Part shown: in pieces, positions 25,604 to 31,119 of the stretch
How the letters are laid out: each line of letters starts with the position of its first letter
Numbering within the stretch: position 1 is the first letter of the stretch
Assembly (NCBI RefSeq): GCF_021151785.1
Contig: NZ_JAGKWP010000015.1
Span: forward strand, 1 to 31,119
DNA: 31,119 nucleotides
DNA from: Flavobacterium sp.
Lineage (GTDB): Bacteria; Bacteroidota; Bacteroidia; Flavobacteriales; Flavobacteriaceae
Reading direction: 5' to 3'
The notes under the pieces: generated by a model
Seen by the model: only the letters and a program-made list of their open reading frames with translations
Database searches by the model: none
What the model was told of the DNA's origin: nothing
Translations under genes and position numbers: made by a program

Positions 25604-25626
25604 TATACTATTAATTAGATAGTATA
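25604..25626. repeat. Inverted repeat abutting the CBS gene start
   Basis: TATACTAT (25604-25611) and ATAGTATA (25619-25626) are perfect inverted repeats with a 7-base spacer. The last base is the A of the ATG at 25626, so an RNA hairpin would touch the start codon; as DNA it could be an operator. It is AT-rich, so chance cannot be excluded. Confidence 0.4.
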
Positions 25627-26045
25627 TGAAAAAAAATGTCCCTGTTTCAACTATAATGACGACAAGTATCATTAAGTTGAATATTACAGATACGTTAACT
25701 AAAGCTGAAACTTTATTTAAAAAGAATCATATCCGACATATTCCTGTAGTGAATAGTAATAAAATTGTAGGTATGTTGAGCTATACAGATTTGTTGCGAA
25801 TTTCTTTTGCTGATGCTGTGGATGAAGATGATACTATTATAGATTCAACTGTTTATAATATGTTTAGTGTAGAACAAGTAATGTCTAAAAATCTTGTATC
25901 GGTTTCACCAGAGACTACAATTAAAGCTACAGCTGAAATTTTAGCGAAAAGAGAGTTTCATGCATTGCCAGTATGTGAAGGAGATCTATTGGTAGGAATT
26001 GTGACCACAACTGATTTGATTCAGTATTTAATTGATCAATATTAA
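25626..26045 (+). CDS. Two-CBS-domain protein
   Basis: A 139-residue cytoplasmic protein made almost wholly of a tandem CBS pair (Bateman module): CBS1 at about 4-62 (VSTIMTTSIIKL ... IRHIPVVNSNKIVGMLSYTDLL) and CBS2 at about 80-137 (VEQVMSKNLVSV ... FHALPVCEGDLLVGIVTTTDLI). Such modules bind adenine nucleotides or related ligands and regulate partners, but there is no fused effector domain, so the partner is unknown. It follows the M90 peptidase by 60 bp on the same strand and ends in a bidirectional terminator. The start codon lies at the edge of an inverted repeat. Confidence 0.92.
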   Translation: MKKNVPVSTIMTTSIIKLNITDTLTKAETLFKKNHIRHIPVVNSNKIVGMLSYTDLLRISFADAVDEDDTIIDSTVYNMFSVEQVMSKNLVSVSPETTIKATAEILAKREFHALPVCEGDLLVGIVTTTDLIQYLIDQY

Positions 26046-26048
26046 CAT

Positions 26049-26087
26049 AAAAAACCTGATTTAATACTCACTCAAATCAGGTTTTTT
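26049..26087. terminator. Bidirectional terminator between the CBS gene and rpe
   Basis: A perfect 14-bp stem (arms 26049-26062 and 26074-26087, core AACCTGATTT / AAATCAGGTT) with an 11-base loop. The A-run on the left and T-run on the right make it functional for both convergent genes. Confidence 0.92.
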
Positions 26088-26097
26088 ATTCTTTGTA

Positions 26098-26757
26098 TTA
26101 TTTCGTAATTACTTTTAGGTCGGCTATAGTTGCAATGGGATCTTTTGCGCCAAAAACATAGCTGCCAGCAACTAACACATTAGCCCCAGCGTCTACTAGT
26201 TTTTTTGCATTCTTATTAGTTACTCCACCATCAATTTCAATGAGGGTATGGGCTTTATTTCTTCTGATAATTTCAGCCAATTGAGCCACTTTATCATATG
26301 TTTTTTCAATAAATGATTGTCCTCCAAAACCAGGATTTACACTCATTATACAAACCAAGTCAATGTCATTAATTACATCTTCTAGTAAAGCAACATTTGT
26401 ATGCGGATTCAATGCTACACCAGCTTTCATACCTTCTGCTTTGATAGCTTGAAGAGTTCTATGTAAATGGGTGCATGATTCATAATGAACGGTTAAATAG
26501 TCAGCCCCTAATTTCTTAAAAGTAGTAATATAACGGTCAGGATCAATAATCATTAAATGTACATCAATAGTTTTTTTTGTATGTTTAGTAATAGCCTCTA
26601 AAACAGGCATTCCAAATGAAATATTAGGAACAAAAACGCCGTCCATAATGTCAATATGAAACCAATCGGCCTGGCTAATGTTAATCATTTCGATGTCACG
26701 TTGTAAATTAGCAAAATCTGCTGCTAATATAGATGGAGCAATTAATGTGTTTTTCAT
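26098..26757 (-). CDS. rpe: Ribulose-phosphate 3-epimerase
   Basis: A TIM-barrel enzyme of the pentose phosphate pathway that interconverts D-ribulose 5-phosphate and D-xylulose 5-phosphate. At 219 residues it has normal length. Metal ligands and catalytic residues are visible as HIDIMDG (His34, Asp36), DVHLM (His67) and EIDGGV (Asp176); the phosphate-binding loop NPGFGGQ is at 141-147. A consensus -7 element lies 26 bp upstream, so the leader is only about 20 nt and consists largely of CA-rich repeats. A terminator for the upstream rpoD lies in the gap, so rpe is probably its own unit. Confidence 0.97.
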   Translation of the reverse strand: MKNTLIAPSILAADFANLQRDIEMINISQADWFHIDIMDGVFVPNISFGMPVLEAITKHTKKTIDVHLMIIDPDRYITTFKKLGADYLTVHYESCTHLHRTLQAIKAEGMKAGVALNPHTNVALLEDVINDIDLVCIMSVNPGFGGQSFIEKTYDKVAQLAEIIRRNKAHTLIEIDGGVTNKNAKKLVDAGANVLVAGSYVFGAKDPIATIADLKVITK

Positions 26758-26782
26758 GTGTATAAAGTGTGTGTTGTTGTTG

Positions 26783-26790
26783 CAAAGATA
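26783..26790 (-). promoter_or_regulatory. -7 element of rpe
   Basis: Read on the minus strand the bases are TATCTTTG, an exact TAnnTTTG match, 25 bp upstream of the rpe start. No TTG is seen at -33. The transcript would begin in the CAACAACACACA stretch. Confidence 0.55.
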
Positions 26791-26847
26791 GTTTATACTA
26801 GATAAGTTTAAAAATCTTTAAGCAGAAATGTAAAAGTACTAAAAATA

Positions 26848-26872
26848 AAACCTCGGTAATCAGCCGAGGTTT
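26848..26872 (-). terminator. Terminator of rpoD
   Basis: A 9-bp stem (arms 26848-26856 and 26864-26872, core CCTCGG / CCGAGG) with a 7-base loop. On the minus strand it is followed by TTTTATTTTT-like sequence. It lies about 75 bp after the rpoD stop. Confidence 0.85.
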
Positions 26873-26947
26873 CAATCATCAATCAAAAAACGAACAGTCA
26901 TAAGACCGTTGTTATCTTTATAGTGTCACACTTAGTTTGTTAAAGTG

Positions 26948-27811
26948 TTATCCTAAATAAGTTTTTAATATTTTACTTCTAGAAGTATGTTTTAATCTTC
27001 TAATCGCTTTTTCTTTAATTTGACGAACACGCTCACGAGTTAGGTCAAAAGTTTCTCCAATCTCTTCCAAAGTCATTGGGTGTTGGTCACCTAGACCAAA
27101 ATACAAACGAACCACATCAGCTTCTCTTGGTGTTAAAGTTTCTAATGCTCTTTCAATTTCAGTCTGTAATGATTCGTGAATTAATTCTCTATCAGGATTT
27201 GGAGATTCACCTGAACGTAAAACGTCGTATAAGTTAGAATCTTCACCTTCTACTAGAGGAGCATCCATTGACAAGTGACGACCTGAATTTTTCATTGACT
27301 CTTTAACATCATTTACCGTCATGTCTAACTCTTTTGCAATTTCTTCAGCTGAAGGAGCACGTTCGTTAGATTGTTCCAATAAAGCGTACATTTTATTGAT
27401 TTTATTGATTGAACCAATCTTATTTAAAGGTAAACGTACGATACGAGACTGTTCTGCTAATGCTTGCAAAATAGATTGACGAATCCACCACACAGCATAA
27501 GAAATAAATTTGAATCCACGAGTTTCATCAAAACGTTGAGCGGCTTTGATTAATCCTAGGTTTCCTTCATTAATTAAATCTGGAAGTGTTAATCCTTGAT
27601 TTTGATATTGTTTAGCTACTGATACAACAAAACGTAAATTAGCTTTTGTTAATTTTTCAAGTGCTCTTTGGTCACCTGCTTTAATACGTTGTGCTAACTC
27701 TACTTCTTCATCAGCAGTGATAAGGTCAACTTTGCCAATTTCTTGTAAATATTTGTCAAGGGAAGCGGTTTCACGGTTGGTAACCTGCTTGGTGATTTTA
27801 AGTTGTCTCAT
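26948..27811 (-). CDS. rpoD: Primary RNA polymerase sigma factor RpoD/SigA
   Basis: The 287-residue housekeeping sigma factor. Region 1.2 begins at about residue 18 (LDKYLQEIG), region 2 carries LRFVVSVAKQYQNQGL, DLINEGNLGLIKAAQRFD and the -7-contacting ETRGFKFISYAVWWIRQSI, and region 4 has LTPREADVVRLYFGL and the helix-turn-helix LEEIGETFDLTRERVRQIKEKA. Region 1.1 and the large non-conserved insert of E. coli sigma-70 are absent, as is usual for Bacteroidota, where this factor reads TAnnTTTG/TTG promoters. The leader has an unusually good Shine-Dalgarno sequence. It lies downstream of pnp, separated by a strong hairpin. Confidence 0.97.
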   Translation of the reverse strand: MRQLKITKQVTNRETASLDKYLQEIGKVDLITADEEVELAQRIKAGDQRALEKLTKANLRFVVSVAKQYQNQGLTLPDLINEGNLGLIKAAQRFDETRGFKFISYAVWWIRQSILQALAEQSRIVRLPLNKIGSINKINKMYALLEQSNERAPSAEEIAKELDMTVNDVKESMKNSGRHLSMDAPLVEGEDSNLYDVLRSGESPNPDRELIHESLQTEIERALETLTPREADVVRLYFGLGDQHPMTLEEIGETFDLTRERVRQIKEKAIRRLKHTSRSKILKTYLG

Positions 27812-27819
27812 TAAATTCT

Positions 27820-27826
27820 CTCCTTA
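27820..27826 (-). promoter_or_regulatory. Strong Shine-Dalgarno sequence of rpoD
   Basis: On the minus strand TAAGGAG ends 8 nt before the rpoD ATG, an almost ideal anti-SD complement. No other start I checked in the window has a comparable motif at proper spacing, which makes it unusual for a Bacteroidota genome. Confidence 0.75.
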
Positions 27827-27895
27827 CTTTTTTAAAGTTCTTATTGTTATACGTAAGAGGTTTCAAAAAAGTTACAAATAATTGAAATAAAATTT

Positions 27896-27929
27896 AAGAG
27901 CCTCAATTTAATTTTAAATTGAGGCTCTT
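27896..27929. terminator. Terminator after pnp
   Basis: A perfect 15-bp stem (arms 27896-27910 and 27915-27929, core GAGCCTCAATTT / AAATTGAGGCTC) with a 4-base loop, 23 bp after the pnp stop. On the minus strand it is followed by a T-rich but interrupted tract; on the plus strand by TTT. It separates pnp from rpoD. Confidence 0.88.
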
Positions 27930-27951
27930 TTTATGAATTAACTTAACTAAA

Positions 27952-30135
27952 TTAACCTTGAGGTTTATCTTTTTTCTCAGTAGGTTTGTCTTCTCTTGGC
28001 GGTCTTGGTAATAGTGCTTTTTTAGAAACTTTTTCTTTCTTAGTTTTTGGGTCAACACCTAGGTATTTTACCATGAAAACATCTCCCATTTTAACAACAT
28101 CAGCTACATTTTCAGTTCTTTCCCAAGCCAATTCTGATACGTGTAATAAAACTTCATTTCCGGGAGCTTTTGTGTATTCTACAACAGCGCCAAAATCTAA
28201 CATTTTAATTACTTTTACTTCGTAAGCTTCTCCAACTTCAGGTTTGAAAATAATTGAATCGATTTTCGCTAATACTGCATCAATTCCATCTTGATTAGTT
28301 CCTAAAATTTCAACTACTCCTTTTTCGTCAACTTCATTAATAACAATGGTTGTTCCAGTAGCTTTTTGTAATTCTTGAATTACTTTACCACCAGGACCTA
28401 TTAAGGCTCCAATAAAGTTTCCAGGGATAGTTCTAGTGATGATTTTCGGAGCATTTGGTTTAACTGAAGGACGTGGTTGAGCAATAGTTTCAGTAATTTT
28501 ACCTAAAATATGCATACGACCTTCTCTAGCTTGACCTAAGGCTTGTTCCATGATGTCGTAACGTAAACCATCGATTTTGATGTCCATCTGACAAGCGGTA
28601 ATACCGTCAGCAGTTCCCGTTACCTTAAAGTCCATGTCTCCTAGGTGATCTTCATCCCCTAAGATATCAGATAACACAGCAAATTTCTCACCATCTGTAA
28701 TTAATCCCATGGCAATTCCAGAAACTGGTTTTACCATTTGAACACCAGAATCCATTAATGCCATTGTACCTGCACAAACTGTAGCCATAGAAGAAGATCC
28801 GTTAGATTCTAATACTTCAGAAACTACACGAATGGTGTAAGGACAATCAGCAGGAATCATATTTTTTAATGCGCGTTGTGCTAAATTTCCGTGACCAACT
28901 TCTCTTCTTGAAGTTCCTCTTAAAGGTTTTGCTTCACCAGTTGAGAATGGAGGGAAGTTATAATGTAAGTAGAATTTCTCTTCACCTTGTTCAGATGGCG
29001 AGTCAATTACATTCGCTTCTCTTGAAGTTCCTAAAGTTACAGTTGCTAAAGCTTGAGTTTCTCCACGAGTAAAAATAGATGAACCGTGAACTGATGGTAA
29101 ATAGTCGATTTCGCACCATATTGGACGAATATCAGTTGTTTTTCTACCATCTAAACGAATTCCTTTTTCTAAAATTACGTTACGAACTGCTGTTTTTTGA
29201 ACTTTATAATTGTATTTGCTTACTAATTCTGCTAAATCTGGGTTTTCTGTATATTCTTCTTCTGAAAATAAAGCTTTAACTTCTTCTTTAACAATTGCAA
29301 ATTTTTCTCCTCTTTCACTTTTTGCTGATGCTTCTTGTGCGATAGCATAGTATTTGTCATAAGAAGCTGCTTTTACTTTTTCGTAAATGCTTTCATCTTC
29401 TTTTTCTGGTTCATATTCTCTGTAAGCAGGCGAACCAATTGCTGCTCTTAATCTTTCTTGAGCTTCAATTTGGACTTTAATCGCTTCGTGAGCAAATTTA
29501 ATAGCCTCTACCATTTCGGCTTCTGATATTTCTTTCATCTCACCTTCCACCATACAAACAGAATCTTTAGAAGCTCCAATCATCATGTCTATGTCAGATT
29601 GTTCTAGTTCTTCTCGGCTAGGGTTGATGATTAATTTACCATCTACTCTAGCAACTCTCACTTCGGAGATTAAATTATAGAATGGAATGTCTGAAACAGC
29701 TAGGGCTGCAGAAGCAGCTAATCCAGCTAATGCATCTGGCATTACATTATCGTCATGACTCATTAATTGAATCATTACTTGGGTTTCAGCATGGTAATCG
29801 TCTGGGAAAAGTGGACGCAAAACACGATCAACTAATCTCATGGTTAAAATTTCTTGGTCGCTTGGACGGGCTTCTCTTTTAAAGAATCCGCCTGGGAAAC
29901 GACCAGCTGCAGCAAATTTTTCGCGGTAATCTACTGTTAATGGTAAAAAATCCACTCCTGGATTGGCAGTACGGGCAGAAACTGCAGTCGCAAGCAACAT
30001 AGCGTCGCCCATACGTACCACGACAGACCCATCTGCTTGTTTGGCTAATTTTCCTGTTTCGATTGTGATTGATCTTCCATCACCTAAATCGATAATTTCT
30101 TGGGTTACTTTTGGAATCATAAATTGTTCGTTCAA
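27952..30135 (-). CDS. pnp: Polynucleotide phosphorylase (polyribonucleotide nucleotidyltransferase)
   Basis: A phosphorolytic 3'-5' exoribonuclease of the RNA degradosome type. At 727 residues it has family length (711 in E. coli). Domain order is a first RNase PH domain (about 10-145), an all-helical linker (about 235-310), the catalytic second RNase PH domain (about 320-550, with FTRGETQALATVTLG and DFKVTGTADGITACQMDIK), KH (about 555-620, IPGNFIGALIGPGGKVIQ) and S1 (about 625-700). The tail after S1 is short and Lys/Pro/Glu-rich. It follows rpsO on the same strand, the widely conserved rpsO-pnp order, with a terminator in between. Its leader (30136-30200) is CA-repeat rich. Confidence 0.98.
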   Translation of the reverse strand: MNEQFMIPKVTQEIIDLGDGRSITIETGKLAKQADGSVVVRMGDAMLLATAVSARTANPGVDFLPLTVDYREKFAAAGRFPGGFFKREARPSDQEILTMRLVDRVLRPLFPDDYHAETQVMIQLMSHDDNVMPDALAGLAASAALAVSDIPFYNLISEVRVARVDGKLIINPSREELEQSDIDMMIGASKDSVCMVEGEMKEISEAEMVEAIKFAHEAIKVQIEAQERLRAAIGSPAYREYEPEKEDESIYEKVKAASYDKYYAIAQEASAKSERGEKFAIVKEEVKALFSEEEYTENPDLAELVSKYNYKVQKTAVRNVILEKGIRLDGRKTTDIRPIWCEIDYLPSVHGSSIFTRGETQALATVTLGTSREANVIDSPSEQGEEKFYLHYNFPPFSTGEAKPLRGTSRREVGHGNLAQRALKNMIPADCPYTIRVVSEVLESNGSSSMATVCAGTMALMDSGVQMVKPVSGIAMGLITDGEKFAVLSDILGDEDHLGDMDFKVTGTADGITACQMDIKIDGLRYDIMEQALGQAREGRMHILGKITETIAQPRPSVKPNAPKIITRTIPGNFIGALIGPGGKVIQELQKATGTTIVINEVDEKGVVEILGTNQDGIDAVLAKIDSIIFKPEVGEAYEVKVIKMLDFGAVVEYTKAPGNEVLLHVSELAWERTENVADVVKMGDVFMVKYLGVDPKTKKEKVSKKALLPRPPREDKPTEKKDKPQG

Positions 30136-30158
30136 TAAATAATTTAAACAAAGGGTTT

Positions 30159-30192
30159 AGTTGTGTTGTTGTTGTGTGTTGTTGTAGTTGTT
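30159..30192 (-). repeat. CA-rich (ACAAC) low-complexity leader of pnp
   Basis: On the minus strand this is a run of ACAAC/ACAC-type short repeats with almost no G, in the likely pnp 5' leader. It shares the 12-mer CAACAACACACA with the rpe leader. It is probably unstructured in RNA and could be a ribosome or protein landing site, but no function is shown. Confidence 0.5.
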
Positions 30193-30242
30193 TGAAACCC
30201 AATGAAAAACCAAACTTTGTCTGTCTTTTTTTTGTAAACAAA

Positions 30243-30262
30243 AAGGGGCACAAAGCCCCCTT
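30243..30262 (-). terminator. Terminator of rpsO
   Basis: On the minus strand GGGGGC and GCCCC flank TTTGT, with AAG/CTT extending the stem (one bulged base), followed by a run of T's. It begins 3 bp after the rpsO stop and lies upstream of pnp, so it may act as a partial terminator in the rpsO-pnp transcript. Confidence 0.8.
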
Positions 30263-30265
30263 GAA

Positions 30266-30535
30266 TTATTTTCTGATGTTTAATGTTTTCAGAATCTCAC
30301 GATATTTGTTGATATCTTTTTTCTTTAAGTAGTCAAGTTGACTTCTTCTTTTACCTACCAACTTTACTAATGAGCGCTCAGTGTTGTAATCATGACGATT
30401 TCTTTTTAAGTGCTCAGTTAAGTGATTGATTCTAAAAGTAAACAATGCGATTTGTCCTTCTGTTGAACCTGTGTTCGTTGCTGCACCTCCGTGAGTTGCA
30501 AAAATTTCAGCTTTTTTCTCTTTCGATAAATACAT
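30266..30535 (-). CDS. rpsO: 30S ribosomal protein S15
   Basis: The 89-residue S15, which binds the central domain of 16S rRNA and helps form the B4 intersubunit bridge. Signature residues are visible: FATHGGAATNTGSTEGQIALFTFRI-like N-terminal helices, LTEHLKRNRHDYNTERSLVKLVGKRR and LDYLKKKD. Length is exactly typical. It lies upstream of pnp, as in many bacteria. It has the best promoter in the window (TTTG-N19-TACCTTTG) and a leader of about 50 nt with two small inverted repeats, which could be sites of the S15 autoregulation known in other bacteria; that is inference. Confidence 0.98.
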   Translation of the reverse strand: MYLSKEKKAEIFATHGGAATNTGSTEGQIALFTFRINHLTEHLKRNRHDYNTERSLVKLVGKRRSQLDYLKKKDINKYREILKTLNIRK

Positions 30536-30541
30536 GCTAAT

Positions 30542-30582
30542 ATTATTTAAATAATTATTATGTAGATTGAGTGTTTCTCAAT
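30542..30582 (-). other. rpsO leader hairpins
   Basis: Two inverted repeats occupy the predicted rpsO 5' leader: ATTGAG/CTCAAT with a 5-base loop (30566-30582) next to the predicted transcription start, and the 14-bp palindrome ATTATTTAAATAAT (30542-30555) close to the start codon. They could stabilise the mRNA or take part in S15 feedback; no specific match to a known S15 leader class is claimed. Confidence 0.4.
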
Positions 30583-30589
30583 ACGGGTG

Positions 30590-30620
30590 CAAAGGTAACT
30601 TTATTTTTTTAATTACCAAA
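30590..30620 (-). promoter_or_regulatory. rpsO promoter (Bacteroidota consensus)
   Basis: On the minus strand TTTG (30617-30620) and TACCTTTG (30590-30597) are separated by 19 bases, an excellent match to the TTTG/TAnnTTTG promoter of the Bacteroidota primary sigma factor. The predicted start is about 50 nt before the rpsO ATG. Confidence 0.85.
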
Positions 30621-30638
30621 CCTTTTCGCATTTATAAA

Positions 30639-31091
30639 CTAAAAAAGTGTAGCAACTTGCTCATTTACAAATTCTAAGAAGTTTTCGTCTTCTTCTGTAA
30701 ATGGATTTAATACATGGCTGTCAATGTCAATTTGGCCAATATTTATTCCATTGACAAACAGAGGAACCACAATTTCGGATTTTACTGTTATGCTACAAGC
30801 GATATAATTATCTTGAGCTTTAACATCAGGGACAACGAAGTTAGTGTTAGATTCTGCTACTTGACCACAAATACCTTTCCCAAAAGGAATTACCGTATGA
30901 TCTGTTTCTGCACCTACATAAGGTCCTAAGTGTAATGTTTTTGTTTCATGGTTAGCAAAATAATAGCCGACCCAGTCATAATGAGTTACAGATTCAGATA
31001 ATAGTTGGCATATTTTTTGAAGTTTTTGGTCTCTTTCTAATTGACTTTGAACAATTATTTCAACTTGGGGCTTTAAATTTTCAAAATTCAT
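30639..31091 (-). CDS. GAF-domain protein related to free-methionine-(R)-sulfoxide reductase
   Basis: A 150-residue single GAF-domain cytoplasmic protein. The pattern LGPYVGAETDHTVIPFGKGICGQ (from 55), VPDVKAQDNYIACSI (87-101) and SEIVVPLFVNGINIGQIDIDS follows the fRMsr (MsrC) family, which reduces free methionine-R-sulfoxide with thioredoxin. Two of the three family cysteines are present: Cys75 (E. coli Cys94 position) and Cys99 (Cys118, the catalytic one). The position of E. coli Cys84 is His65 here. It may therefore use a different resolving cysteine, or be a ligand-binding GAF protein that has lost activity. A consensus -7 element lies 14 bp upstream. It is not obviously linked to rpsO. 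Confidence 0.85.
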   Translation of the reverse strand: MNFENLKPQVEIIVQSQLERDQKLQKICQLLSESVTHYDWVGYYFANHETKTLHLGPYVGAETDHTVIPFGKGICGQVAESNTNFVVPDVKAQDNYIACSITVKSEIVVPLFVNGINIGQIDIDSHVLNPFTEEDENFLEFVNEQVATLF

Positions 31092-31105
31092 AGTTAATTT
31101 TTTGG

Positions 31106-31113
31106 CAAAATTA
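31106..31113 (-). promoter_or_regulatory. -7 element of the GAF/fRMsr-like gene
   Basis: Read on the minus strand the bases are TAATTTTG, an exact TAnnTTTG match, 14 bp upstream of the start codon at 31091, giving a very short leader. The -33 region lies outside the window. Confidence 0.5.
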
Positions 31114-31119
31114 AATTTT

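Noticed and set aside
1..31119. Mobile element, phage, CRISPR array or defence system
   Set aside because: No transposase, integrase, direct-repeat array or toxin-antitoxin-like gene pair; all sizeable genes fit housekeeping or envelope families and codon use looks uniform.

Overview
The window is a stretch of ordinary core chromosome from a member of the Bacteroidota, most likely a Flavobacterium-like Flavobacteriaceae. The evidence is: strongly AT-rich DNA; Bacteroidota-type -7 elements (TAnnTTTG) ahead of several genes; almost no Shine-Dalgarno sequences; a short primary sigma factor without region 1.1; an FtsI with a C-terminal PASTA domain; and a mra/mur/fts cluster in the order usual for flavobacteria. 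I see no mobile element, phage gene, CRISPR array, defence island or secondary-metabolite cluster.

Layout. Positions 3-2027 hold two L,D-transpeptidases of different families, convergent and overlapping at their 3' ends; the first is cut by the window edge. Positions 2268-4700 encode a large secreted or outer-membrane protein with a CBM9-like head and a DUF5916 body. Next come gpmI (glycolysis) and, on the opposite strand, the ribosome-assembly GTPase gene engB/ysxC behind an alpha/beta hydrolase gene. A 335-bp gap at 7822-8156 carries the control region of the division cluster, including three 10-bp direct repeats that look like MraZ boxes.

Positions 8157-24007 are the division and cell-wall (dcw) cluster: mraZ, rsmH, ftsL, ftsI, murE, mraY, murD, ftsW, murG, murC, ftsQ, ftsA, ftsZ. 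All genes lie on the + strand, mostly overlapping or separated by a few bases; the one larger gap (105 bp) is before murC. The enzymes take UDP-MurNAc through stem-peptide addition (MurC, MurD, MurE), lipid I and lipid II (MraY, MurG) and septal polymerisation and crosslinking (FtsW, FtsI), while FtsZ, FtsA, FtsQ and FtsL build the divisome. murF and ddl are not in the cluster. A strong terminator closes it.

After the cluster come yqeY, a tRNA-Arg(UCG), an MtfA-like M90 zinc peptidase starting 14 nt after the tRNA, and a two-CBS-domain protein. Positions 26098-31091 are on the - strand. In transcription order they are a GAF-domain protein related to free-methionine-(R)-sulfoxide reductase, rpsO, pnp, the primary sigma factor gene rpoD, and rpe; recognisable hairpin terminators follow rpsO, pnp and rpoD, and a bidirectional one separates rpe from the CBS gene.

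Nothing here is clearly a new system. The points most worth a second look are the MraZ-box array, an FtsZ whose conserved C-terminal peptide is followed by a 39-residue tail, a strong Shine-Dalgarno sequence ahead of rpoD, the tRNA-peptidase junction, shared CA-rich leaders on rpe and pnp, and a GAF/fRMsr-like protein lacking one of the family's three cysteines.
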